This document shows positions 6,209 to 13,161 of a stretch of DNA of 20,161 nt, in pieces. The translations under genes and the position numbers were made by a program. The stretch lies in contig CAINXK010000288.1 of the NCBI GenBank assembly GCA_903854805.1, positions 1-20,161 of the forward strand. The letters run 5' to 3'. The notes beneath the pieces were generated by a model, which saw only the letters and a list, made by a program, of their open reading frames with translations, was not told the DNA's origin and did no database searches. The stretch's first letter is position 1; the number at the start of each line of letters is the position of its first letter. This DNA is from an uncultured Anaerolineae bacterium. GTDB lineage: Bacteria > Chloroflexota > Anaerolineae > Anaerolineales > Villigracilaceae.

Positions 6209-8377
6209 TTAAATTCCAGCCAGCTTAAACAAACCGAATACATCGACGATCAAAGCCACTTTCCCGTCGCCCAGAATTGCAGCGCTGGAAATTCCAGGAA
6301 TATCGCCAATGAAAGCCCCAAGGGATTTCACAACGACCTCCTCTTCGCCAATCAAAGAGTCGACAATCAGGCCCACCCGTTGTTTACCTGAATGAACAAC
6401 CACGGCAAACAGGTATTTTTTCTGTTCCTCTGGTTCCGCAAAGCTGAAGATATCTGAGAGACGCAGCAAAGAAAGCACATTGCCACGCAGCAGGGTAACG
6501 GGTTTTCGATAGATATTTTTAATATCTGCCTTTTCGAGGCGCAGCGTTTCGGTAATCATGACCAAAGGAATAGCGAAGGTGGAGTTGTTGACACCCACCA
6601 ACAGGGATGGCACGATGGCAAGTGTCAGAGGTAAAACAATTTGAAACTGCGTACCGAAGCCCAATTGAGTTTCAACTTCGATCGACCCGTTTACACGCTG
6701 AATATTGGTATTTACAATGTCAAGGCCCACTCCCCGGCCAGAGATATCGGTGACCTTCTGCGCAGTGGAAAGACCAGCCATAAACATAAGATCGATGGAC
6801 TGTTCTTCGGTTAACACAGCGGCCTCTTCAGGAGTGATCAGCCCTTTCTGTACAGCACTGTTGCGCAGTCGCTTCGCATCGATGCCGCCGCCATCATCTT
6901 CAACGGTCAAGATGATACGCCCCTGTTCGTGGCGGGCAGTCATGGTAATGGTACCTCGCTCGGGTTTGCCGGCGGCGATACGATCTTTTGGCGATTCGAT
7001 ACCGTGATCGACAGAATTGCGGATCAGATGAATCAAGGGATCGTTGATCTCTTCGATCATCGAGCGGTCCATTTCGGTGTCTTCGCCATGGATGACCACG
7101 TCGATGAGTTTGCCGACTTTCTGAGACATGTCTCGAACCATGCGCGGGAATTTATTAAAGACACTGCCAACCGGCATCATGCGGATGCGCATGACCTCTT
7201 CCTGGAGCTGATCCGTGATGCGCCCGAGGTGAGTGACAGATTCTGAAAACTGCTCCAGGCGACCGCTCAAACGCGAATCCGCTTCAAGACGTGCGCGAAT
7301 TTGCTGCAGGTGGTTGCGGTCAGTGATCAGTTCACCGACAAGGTTCATCAAACTGTCCAGACGTTCGACATTCGTTCGAACAGTCATATCGGTACTGCGC
7401 CGGCCATTGGTCTCAACAACTGACTTGGCAGTCACATCCGTACTGCGCCGGCTGGGTGGTGTTGATTCCGTGGGTACCTGCCGGGATAATTCTGCTGAAG
7501 GCGTGGAAACATTTCCATTTTTTCCGGCCGGGTCAACAGGTTCAGATGCTATTTGTGGAGCAGACTCTTCGACTGGCATTCCGTTGGAAAGAATGGCCTT
7601 ACCATCAATATAGATATCGCCCAGGCCGAAAATTTGAAGCAGCCCAGCGCTGATTTTTTTATCCGGCTGAGATGTGACCAAAACAGCTGAAAAATCGCTT
7701 ACCGCGCTGGCTGTTTCAATCTGCTGCTGGGTGGGAGTCATGGATTGAATATCACCCAATTCTTGTAAAGCCATCATCATTTGAAAGGCACGCGCAGCAG
7801 AAGCAACACTATCCGCAGGAATTGTGGCAATAATTTGAACTGTCCGGGTTTGCTGAGCTTGACTAATCTCAGAAACCGTACCGCCCTTGGTGATTAAATC
7901 TTGCGATTTTTGTTCAACTGCATCGATGACCCTGGGGGCTTCCACCGGAATTAGCTGGGCCGGATCCGGGGCAGCATCTTTTTTAGCGATAGTTAGTTCC
8001 TTGAGAGCCTGCACCAATTCATCGATGTCGATATCGCTGGTTTGGCCAGTGACCACCTCTTCGCGCAGCAGGCGCAAGCGGTCAACGGCATCCAGACAAA
8101 TATTAATGAGAGGCGTAGAAATATGAATACTTTTTTTACGAACCCCATCCAGCGCTGTTTCAAGCGCATGAGTAATCTCTGTCATCCGACGGTGTCCAAT
8201 CATTCCTGCCATACCTTTGATGGTATGGGCCGAGCGAAAGACTGTCTGCACGAGTTCGGAATCGTCAGATTCTTTTTCCAGACGGATCAATATATCATCC
8301 AGGACCTGTAAATGCTCGTCCACCTCGGCCAGGAAAATTGGTACTTCATCTTCACTGATATCGAAAACTATATCCAT
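6209..8377 (-). CDS. cheA: Chemotaxis histidine kinase CheA
   Basis: CheA is the receptor-coupled kinase that phosphorylates CheY and CheB. The 722 residues carry all usual parts. A histidine phosphotransfer domain (about 1-125) has the phosphorylated H51 in RSAHTIKGMAG. A P2-like docking domain lies at about 178-262, then a Ser/Thr-rich linker. The dimerisation segment starts near 335 (NVERLDSLMNLVGEL). The ATPase domain has N454 in IRNSVDHG, DDGGGID at 494-500 and GRGVGLDIV at 547-555. A CheW-like domain ends the protein (about 588-722). It is the first gene of the che block. Its ribosome site is weak (GAGAGCTC before the ATG). No separate cheW lies in the window, so the adaptor must be encoded elsewhere. 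Confidence 0.96.
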   Translation of the reverse strand: MDIVFDISEDEVPIFLAEVDEHLQVLDDILIRLEKESDDSELVQTVFRSAHTIKGMAGMIGHRRMTEITHALETALDGVRKKSIHISTPLINICLDAVDRLRLLREEVVTGQTSDIDIDELVQALKELTIAKKDAAPDPAQLIPVEAPRVIDAVEQKSQDLITKGGTVSEISQAQQTRTVQIIATIPADSVASAARAFQMMMALQELGDIQSMTPTQQQIETASAVSDFSAVLVTSQPDKKISAGLLQIFGLGDIYIDGKAILSNGMPVEESAPQIASEPVDPAGKNGNVSTPSAELSRQVPTESTPPSRRSTDVTAKSVVETNGRRSTDMTVRTNVERLDSLMNLVGELITDRNHLQQIRARLEADSRLSGRLEQFSESVTHLGRITDQLQEEVMRIRMMPVGSVFNKFPRMVRDMSQKVGKLIDVVIHGEDTEMDRSMIEEINDPLIHLIRNSVDHGIESPKDRIAAGKPERGTITMTARHEQGRIILTVEDDGGGIDAKRLRNSAVQKGLITPEEAAVLTEEQSIDLMFMAGLSTAQKVTDISGRGVGLDIVNTNIQRVNGSIEVETQLGFGTQFQIVLPLTLAIVPSLLVGVNNSTFAIPLVMITETLRLEKADIKNIYRKPVTLLRGNVLSLLRLSDIFSFAEPEEQKKYLFAVVVHSGKQRVGLIVDSLIGEEEVVVKSLGAFIGDIPGISSAAILGDGKVALIVDVFGLFKLAGI
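7381..7452 (-). repeat. Degenerate 48-base direct repeat inside the cheA linker
   Basis: A 24-base segment at 7381-7404 recurs at 7429-7452 with two mismatches, so the period is 48 bases, or 16 codons. It encodes two copies of RRSTD followed by V or M and T (residues 310-316 and 327-333) at the end of the flexible linker between the P2 and dimerisation domains. The frame is kept. This is a small in-frame tandem duplication with probably little functional effect. Confidence 0.6.
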
Positions 8378-8698
8378 AGAGCTCTCATCTCATCTGCAGG
8401 AATATGCCTAAATAAATTGCAAGTTAACCGCTCATAAAAGATATCACAGAGTGATGTCTTCTCCTGTAAATCATCCGTAAAGAGAAACGAAATATTGAGT
8501 AAATTTTATTTTTCGAGAACAGATACCGGCTTATCCCACTGAAAAACTGCCATCAATCCATCGAAACACCTGGAGAACTTACCGGCAGGACAGACCACTT
8601 ACGAAGCAGACTACTTGCTGGATAGATCAACAATGAGCCGCAAACGAGCCTGGCCAAACCAAGCCCAGCAGTGAATGTTACCCATATTTATGGTTAAA
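8378..8698. other. Intergenic spacer between the csrA terminator and cheA
   Basis: This is the only gene-free stretch of over 300 bases on the minus strand. It must hold the promoter of the che block if the csrA hairpin terminates well. I see an imperfect palindrome at 8438-8460 and a TTTACA at 8465-8470 that could serve as a -35 with a poor TGATAT -10 at 8441-8446. There is no full sigma-28 or sigma-54 site and no coding frame with a ribosome site. I see no recognisable riboswitch. Confidence 0.5.
8438..8460. promoter_or_regulatory. Imperfect palindrome upstream of cheA, candidate operator
   Basis: AAGATATCAC at 8438-8447 faces GTGATGTCTT at 8451-8460 across three bases, pairing 9 of 10 positions. 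It lies about 60 bases before the cheA start and overlaps a weak candidate -10. It could be a binding site for a dimeric regulator or a small stem-loop in the leader. No regulator is identified. Confidence 0.35.
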
Positions 8699-8733
8699 AT
8701 CAAAGCGCCTCTTGTAAAAAGAGGCGCTTTGAT
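8699..8733 (-). terminator. Intrinsic terminator after csrA
   Basis: ATCAAAGCGCCTCTT (8699-8713) is perfectly complementary to AAGAGGCGCTTTGAT (8719-8733) with a five-base loop. Read on the minus strand, the GC-rich stem begins 27 bases after the csrA stop and ends in GATTTTAACC, a short U-tract. It closes the flgM-flgN-flgK-flgL-csrA unit and separates it from the che block. Confidence 0.8.
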
Positions 8734-8760
8734 AGCATGCAGATCTTCTAACCACACGGT

Positions 8761-9051
8761 TCAGGCGACATCTTCTTCGTTTTTGTCTGGTTGCTCAGCT
8801 TCGGGTTCACTTTCAGATGCCAGCAGCTTGCGCAGTTGTTCAAATGTATCTGGTTCAGGTTTTGCAGCCAGGATTTCCTGAATCTTGACTTGCTCCTGTA
8901 CAGCTTGAAATACTTCCTGCCGTAAAATAACAATATCGCGCGGCGCATTAATCCCAATTTTGACGCGTTCGCCCTCAATGGCCAGGACGGTCAAAACTAT
9001 ATTATCACCAATGGCAATGCTCTCATCCACCCTGCGGGTTAATACCAGCAT
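8761..9051 (-). CDS. csrA: RNA-binding translational regulator CsrA with extended acidic tail
   Basis: CsrA dimers bind GGA motifs in mRNA leaders; in Gram-positive flagellar systems CsrA represses flagellin translation. Residues 1-55 are canonical: MLVLTRRV at 1-8, GINAPRDI at 33-40 and the RNA-contacting R44 in LRQEVF. The protein continues to 96 residues with a second part rich in Glu, Pro and Asp, whereas family members are commonly 60-80 residues. The ATG at 9051 is chosen because it gives the family N-terminus and has GGAG nine bases upstream; an in-frame GTG at 9066 is less likely. It is the last gene of the late unit, after flgL. FliW, the usual CsrA antagonist encoded next to it, is absent here. 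Confidence 0.93.
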   Translation of the reverse strand: MLVLTRRVDESIAIGDNIVLTVLAIEGERVKIGINAPRDIVILRQEVFQAVQEQVKIQEILAAKPEPDTFEQLRKLLASESEPEAEQPDKNEEDVA

Positions 9052-9126
9052 ATCGACACGCTCCACAAATCCAGGATATTAAGGGTAAAAAGGCGTCTTG
9101 TGGCGCGAGCTGGCGGATAGCAGATC

Positions 9127-10059
9127 TTACTGGATGTAATCGAAGAGACTTAGCCCGGAAATCGCGCGTTTGCTGACTTCCAGTACAGCATCGAATGTGA
9201 TTTTCTGGCTGGCCAGCATGGTAATTGCTTCGGCCACATTCGCGTCTTCTTTTTTGGAAAGCAAGCTTTTCGTCTCTGCCTTGACCTGATCCAGGAATTC
9301 TGCGGCCGACTCGACCTGACGCATACGAGCACCATTTGACGTACGAAATTGATCCAGGGTACTCAAGGAAGATTGTAACCCAGCCAGGGCAGTCTGCAAA
9401 GAGGCAGGGTCGTAGGGATTCTTGGTCAATGCTTCGCTAGCCAGAACCAGATTCTGGAGGAAACCCTGGATGGCCTGGTCACCGGGCACATTGAGCGTAA
9501 CAGACTGTTCAGGGCCCAGGCTGCGCTGCATCACGTTAGAGTCGCCACTATATGTAACGGTTCGATTATTAACAGTATTCCCGGAAAAATCAATAAAAGT
9601 GGTGGCTGCATTGGTAAGCGCAAAAGGCTTGGTATTGAGCTTGTAACCTGCGAAAATATACTGACCGTTATGCGTGGTATTACCAATTTCGACCGCCTGG
9701 TCCACCAGCGTCTTCATCTCAGAACCCAATGTGGTGGCGCGTTCCTGGCCAGAAATCGTGTCGTTCAGACCTCTTAATACCAGGGTTGATGCGCGGTTAG
9801 AGAGAGTCTCCAGTTGGCCGAAAGTGAAATCACTGGCATTCATCCAATTGTTTGTACTATCGGTAGTATCGACATAGGAATCGATCGTGCGCAAATTAGA
9901 GCGAAGGCTCAGGCTGAGCGAAGCCCGCACCGGATCGTCGGAAGCGTTTTGAACCTGCTTCCCGGTTGAGATCTGGTTTTGCAGCTTGCTGGTCAATTCC
10001 TTGCTATTCGCAATATTTTGGAGTGAATTTTCGACCATCATACGGTTTGTAATTCGCAT
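9127..10059 (-). CDS. flgL: Flagellar hook-filament junction protein FlgL (HAP3)
   Basis: FlgL is the second junction protein between the hook and the filament. The 310-residue protein has the flagellin-like N-terminal helix MRITNRMMVENSLQNI, the QISTGKQVQNASDDPV segment at about 29-44, and a C-terminal coiled segment ending AISGLSLFDYIQ. The middle domain contains QYIFAGYK, typical of FlgL. Length is normal. The start has AAGGAG five bases upstream, within a duplicated 14-base unit. It follows flgK by 28 bases and precedes csrA. Secreted through the flagellar export gate, probably with FlgN as chaperone. Confidence 0.94.
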   Translation of the reverse strand: MRITNRMMVENSLQNIANSKELTSKLQNQISTGKQVQNASDDPVRASLSLSLRSNLRTIDSYVDTTDSTNNWMNASDFTFGQLETLSNRASTLVLRGLNDTISGQERATTLGSEMKTLVDQAVEIGNTTHNGQYIFAGYKLNTKPFALTNAATTFIDFSGNTVNNRTVTYSGDSNVMQRSLGPEQSVTLNVPGDQAIQGFLQNLVLASEALTKNPYDPASLQTALAGLQSSLSTLDQFRTSNGARMRQVESAAEFLDQVKAETKSLLSKKEDANVAEAITMLASQKITFDAVLEVSKRAISGLSLFDYIQ

Positions 10060-10065
10060 ATCAAC

Positions 10066-10093
10066 TCCTTACACTAACATCCTTACACTAACG
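10066..10093 (-). repeat. 14-base tandem duplication across the flgK stop and flgL ribosome site
   Basis: TCCTTACACTAACA (10066-10079) is followed directly by TCCTTACACTAACG (10080-10093), 13 of 14 bases identical. On the minus strand each unit carries GTTAG and AAGGA. The distal unit supplies the flgK stop codon TAG (10088-10090) and the proximal one the flgL Shine-Dalgarno. Between them an ATG-TTA-GTG-TAA mini-frame appears. Confidence 0.7.
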
Positions 10094-11491
10094 CCCAACC
10101 AGGCCCATACGGTTAATCACAATGTCCAACATTTCGTCGTAAGCCGTGAGCATCCGGGCGGAAGCCTGATAGGCCTTCTGGGTTTTGGCCATATTGGCCG
10201 CTTCTTCGTCCAGGGATACACCCGAAACTGATTCGCGCTGGGTGCCCAAAGCTTTGGCAACAAGATTATTCTGGGTAGCATTATCAGCGGCGCGCTGTGT
10301 ATAAATGGCGCGATCGGTGATCTGCATATTATAAAACTCGTTCATCGAGACAGTTCCCGTGCCGACCGTCATCACGGTTTTGTCAGATTTCAAGCCGGCG
10401 ATCGCAAGCGCCTGGGTGTTGTTGCCGGGCTGATTCATGCCGCTGGCAACACCGATACTGGCCGCATCTAGCAGGGGATTTACAGCGATGTTGGCTGCAT
10501 TGCTTCCGGCAACGAAGAAATTGATACCAGTAGCGTTATTCAGGCCAAAACCTGCAGAGTGCACCGTATTCACCTTTTCGATAAGTTTGGTAGCCAGGGT
10601 GTTCAGCCCGTCTTGCTGATTTTTCAGAAAGGTGTCACGTACTTCAAGAATGCCTTTTAATTCTCCGCTGGGAGGAATGAGCTGCTGGTTATCTTGCCAG
10701 TAAACATCCAGCATGCCGGCGTTATTCTGGGTTTTTAATTTAAAGGTCTCATGCCCAACCACCAGAACATGTCCACCAATCGATACGGTTACTTCTCCGT
10801 TCTTTTGCTCGAAGGAAACCGCACCCGTTAATTCAGAAAGTTTATCCAATACCTGGTCACGCTTGTCGAGCAGGTCATTGGGCTGTTCGCCTACCGATAA
10901 AACACGGGAAATTTCACCATTCAAAGTGGCTACCTGGGTGGACAGGGAGTTGATCTGCCCGACCTGGTCGGAGACCGCCAGGTTTTGATCACCACGTAGT
11001 TGGGTAATTTGCTCAGAACGACGAGTAAAGCCGCTGGCCAGGGAGCTGGCATTATCCAGCAAAATTGTCCGCAGGCTGGTGTTGGTCGGATCAGCAGAAA
11101 CAGATTGCCAGCTTGCCCAAAACTCATCGAGCTTGGGGAGTAATCCATCTGTGGTGGTTTCAGCCATGGTTGGCTCAAATTGAGCCAGAATGCTGCTCTG
11201 GGATTCCCAGTTTTTTGTTTCTGCGGAGACAGAACGGAAACGGGCATCAAAAAACTGGAGATTGAAACGTTGAATTCGATCGATGGTTACGCCGCTGCCA
11301 ATTTGACCAGGGGTTCCTTTGACAAATTCTGAACCACCTATCGAAGAAGGCAAGGTGGCCGTCAGGATGGCAGACTGGCGACGATATCCGGGCGTATTGG
11401 CGTTGGCCACGTTATGCTCAACAACCTGCATCGCATTTGAATGCGCTTGCAATGCCTGTGAAGCGATGGTGATACCTGAAAGATTAGGCAT
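10088..11491 (-). CDS. flgK: Flagellar hook-associated protein FlgK (HAP1)
   Basis: FlgK is the first junction protein placed on the finished hook. The N-terminus carries the axial-protein motif NVANANTPGYRRQ (27-39), and the C-terminus the typical GVSLDEEAANM...QKAYQASARML block (about 423-450), so both coiled ends are present. At 467 residues it is shorter than the enteric protein (about 547), with the loss in the exposed middle domain. It starts 11 bases after flgN with GGAG upstream. The order flgN-flgK-flgL matches chaperone plus its two cargo proteins. Confidence 0.94.
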   Translation of the reverse strand: MPNLSGITIASQALQAHSNAMQVVEHNVANANTPGYRRQSAILTATLPSSIGGSEFVKGTPGQIGSGVTIDRIQRFNLQFFDARFRSVSAETKNWESQSSILAQFEPTMAETTTDGLLPKLDEFWASWQSVSADPTNTSLRTILLDNASSLASGFTRRSEQITQLRGDQNLAVSDQVGQINSLSTQVATLNGEISRVLSVGEQPNDLLDKRDQVLDKLSELTGAVSFEQKNGEVTVSIGGHVLVVGHETFKLKTQNNAGMLDVYWQDNQQLIPPSGELKGILEVRDTFLKNQQDGLNTLATKLIEKVNTVHSAGFGLNNATGINFFVAGSNAANIAVNPLLDAASIGVASGMNQPGNNTQALAIAGLKSDKTVMTVGTGTVSMNEFYNMQITDRAIYTQRAADNATQNNLVAKALGTQRESVSGVSLDEEAANMAKTQKAYQASARMLTAYDEMLDIVINRMGLVGR

Positions 11492-11502
11492 ATGCGAGCT
11501 CC

Positions 11503-12021
11503 TTAAACACGAATCTCAACGCCCAACCCTGTGGCTTCCCGGTTGAAAGTACCGCCCTTGGGCGACCGGTAGCCAGTCTCTGGTTGAAAAATACTGATCA
11601 AAAATTCCTGCGTTGCCTTAAGCCACTCCAGCTTTGTATATGCAATCGCCTGGTTTGCGCGGTTTAGTTCGCGCGCCTGGCTGGCAAGGCTGGTAATCCC
11701 TTCAGACAAATTCTTAATACGCCCAGCATCTTCTGGCTTGAAAAAGGGCAGTAGATCGCGAATGGATGTGTTTTCAGAATGCTGTGAAAAGTCAAACGAC
11801 AGCTCCTGAACAACCTTACGGCACTTATCTTCCATTAAAGTCATACTATCGAGAAGGACTTCTTTGTCCTCCACGATTTGAATAACAAGGTCAGGATCGT
11901 TCAATAAAAAATTGCGTTCTTTTTTTGTCAGGGCGATCATTTCTTGCAAAGCCCTAAATTGACGTACCAATACTTCTTCCAGTTCAAGCCGATCTGTTGT
12001 GAATTTATCATTTTCTGTCAT
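11503..12021 (-). CDS. flgN: FlgN-type export chaperone for FlgK and FlgL
   Basis: This 172-residue protein is mostly helical with heptad-like leucines and charges, as in the FlgN family: the start is acidic, and LEEVLVRQFRALQEMIALT (about 13-31) and KEVLLDSMTL follow. FlgN binds the C-terminal helices of FlgK and FlgL and delivers them to the export gate. Sequence conservation in the family is low, so the call leans on the position between flgM and flgK, an arrangement shared with Bacillus. The gap to flgM is 20 bases and GAGG precedes the ATG. Confidence 0.85.
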   Translation of the reverse strand: MTENDKFTTDRLELEEVLVRQFRALQEMIALTKKERNFLLNDPDLVIQIVEDKEVLLDSMTLMEDKCRKVVQELSFDFSQHSENTSIRDLLPFFKPEDAGRIKNLSEGITSLASQARELNRANQAIAYTKLEWLKATQEFLISIFQPETGYRSPKGGTFNREATGLGVEIRV

Positions 12022-12041
12022 CGGGACCCTCGGTCTTCCAT

Positions 12042-12338
12042 TTATTTTGGATAAAATCTAGCGACCAGCTTGCGAGCAAGATCGTTGATTTTCACCATGT
12101 AATCGCCGTTGGCAATTTGCGCTTTAAGCGTTACAAGGCGGTCGGTGTTGGTTTCTTCCACATTCCCCAGGGCAACACGAGCCTTCGCTAATAAGCGGCC
12201 ATTCTCAGACATTAAAACCGTATCCTGACTTACTCTGGCAGCCGTGACGTCTTTGTGATCGTCCTTCTTGTCAATCCGGCTGGAAGGTTCGGTTGGTTTG
12301 GAAGAAAGTGGTGAGATGCCGTTATTTTCGATTTTCAT
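12042..12338 (-). CDS. flgM: Anti-sigma-28 factor FlgM
   Basis: FlgM binds FliA and blocks late gene expression until it is exported through the completed hook. The 98-residue protein has a polar, probably unstructured N-terminal half. Its C-terminal sigma-binding part is typical: TDRLVTLKAQIANGDYMV (65-82), then DLARKLVARF. AGGAGG lies nine bases before the ATG. It is the first gene of the unit starting from the sigma-28-type promoter at 12380-12406, which would make FlgM production subject to FliA itself, a feedback loop known in other bacteria. Confidence 0.92.
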   Translation of the reverse strand: MKIENNGISPLSSKPTEPSSRIDKKDDHKDVTAARVSQDTVLMSENGRLLAKARVALGNVEETNTDRLVTLKAQIANGDYMVKINDLARKLVARFYPK

Positions 12339-12379
12339 GGGGTAGATCCTCCTACAGGATAAATGAATTCACATCTATA

Positions 12380-12406
12380 TTATCGACTGTATTTGTGAAA
12401 ACATTA
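12380..12406 (-). promoter_or_regulatory. Sigma-28 (FliA) promoter for flgM-flgN-flgK-flgL-csrA
   Basis: Read on the minus strand the site is TAAT (12406-12403), 15 bases, then GTCGATAA (12387-12380). The consensus for flagellar sigma factors is TAAA-N15-GCCGATAA, so one base differs in each element and the spacing is exact. The -35 overlaps the flgG stop codon, and transcription would begin near 12373, about 35 bases before flgM. Confidence 0.8.
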
Positions 12407-13147
12407 TGCCTTGCGAAGGTTAATTGCCTGGGAAATCATTGTATCTGTCTGTTGGAATGCCTTAATGGACATGCTAAACGAACGTTGAAGGGTCATCATG
12501 TGAGTCATTTCCTGGGAAAGATCCACATTAGACTGTTCCACCATTTTTCCAGTTATTTTTCCGTAGTTTTCACTCGCGGCCGCACCGGTTTGAGGTATAC
12601 CCGATGAGGCATTCTCCATCCAGATATTTTCGCCATTATTGGAGAGCGCCGTAGGGTTGGTAAAGCGGGTCAACTGGACTGTTCCAACTGCCGTGCTGGT
12701 GCCATCAGCTTGAAGGGCAGTAACTTTGCCTTCGGTATCTACATTAATATTTGTCATTCCTTCCAGAATCGTTCCATCCCAGACCAGGGGATAGCCACTG
12801 GCGGTCACCAACTGGCGGTTGGCGTCCATAACAAACTGCCCGTCGCGGGTATAGCCAATTTTTCCATCTGGCATTGTGACGCTAAAAAAACCATCACCCT
12901 CGATGGCCCAGTCAAGTGGATTCTCGGACGGCTTGATAGTACCCTGCGTGGTAATCAGTTGGGTACCGACAAGTTTATTACCTTCTTTTACCTGTTTGTC
13001 CAGCAATTCTTGAAAATTGGATCGGCTGGTCTTGTAACCGGCAGTGTTGATATTGGCCAGGTTGTTACTGGTTACATCCAGGTCGTTTAAACGGCTCAGG
13101 ATGTCTTGGCGTGAGATGTTCAAAATGTGAAACAGAGAAGATGTCAT
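12404..13147 (-). CDS. flgG: Flagellar distal rod protein FlgG
   Basis: This 247-residue rod protein has the axial motif NNLANINTAGYKTSR (about 28-42), then FQELLDK, and TQGTIKPSENPLDWAIEGDGFF (68-89), which is typical of FlgG. YTRDGQF and the C-terminal SNVDLSQEM...QRSFSM block complete the family pattern. FlgG forms the distal rod that passes through the outer envelope layers. GGAG precedes the ATG; the gene is 14 bases after the FlgF-like gene. Its stop codon lies within the -35 of the flgM promoter. FlgF and FlgG are hard to separate by eye. I call this one FlgG because of the FQELLDK and NPLDWAIEGDGFF segments. Confidence 0.83.
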   Translation of the reverse strand: MTSSLFHILNISRQDILSRLNDLDVTSNNLANINTAGYKTSRSNFQELLDKQVKEGNKLVGTQLITTQGTIKPSENPLDWAIEGDGFFSVTMPDGKIGYTRDGQFVMDANRQLVTASGYPLVWDGTILEGMTNINVDTEGKVTALQADGTSTAVGTVQLTRFTNPTALSNNGENIWMENASSGIPQTGAAASENYGKITGKMVEQSNVDLSQEMTHMMTLQRSFSMSIKAFQQTDTMISQAINLRKA

Positions 13148-13161
13148 ACGAGCTCCTAATA

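Noticed and set aside
6193..6243. Longer N-terminus for CheC starting at 6243
   Set aside because: It would overlap cheA, and AAGGCGG is placed correctly for the ATG at 6192.
6929..7246. Plus-strand open frame of 105 codons opposite cheA
   Set aside because: It lies wholly antisense to the well-conserved CheA ATPase region, has no family resemblance, and is explained by codon bias of the real gene.
8523..8530. GCCGGTAT on the minus strand upstream of cheA, close to the sigma-28 -10 element
   Set aside because: No TAAA-like element lies 14-16 bases upstream (the bases there read about CAGT), so only half a promoter is present.
8378..8698. Possible riboswitch or small RNA upstream of cheA
   Set aside because: I looked for conserved cyclic-di-GMP and other common aptamer cores by eye and saw none; a covariance-model search would be needed to exclude it.
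8675..8881. Plus-strand open frame across the csrA terminator
   Set aside because: It runs through the terminator hairpin and antisense to csrA, with no ribosome site.
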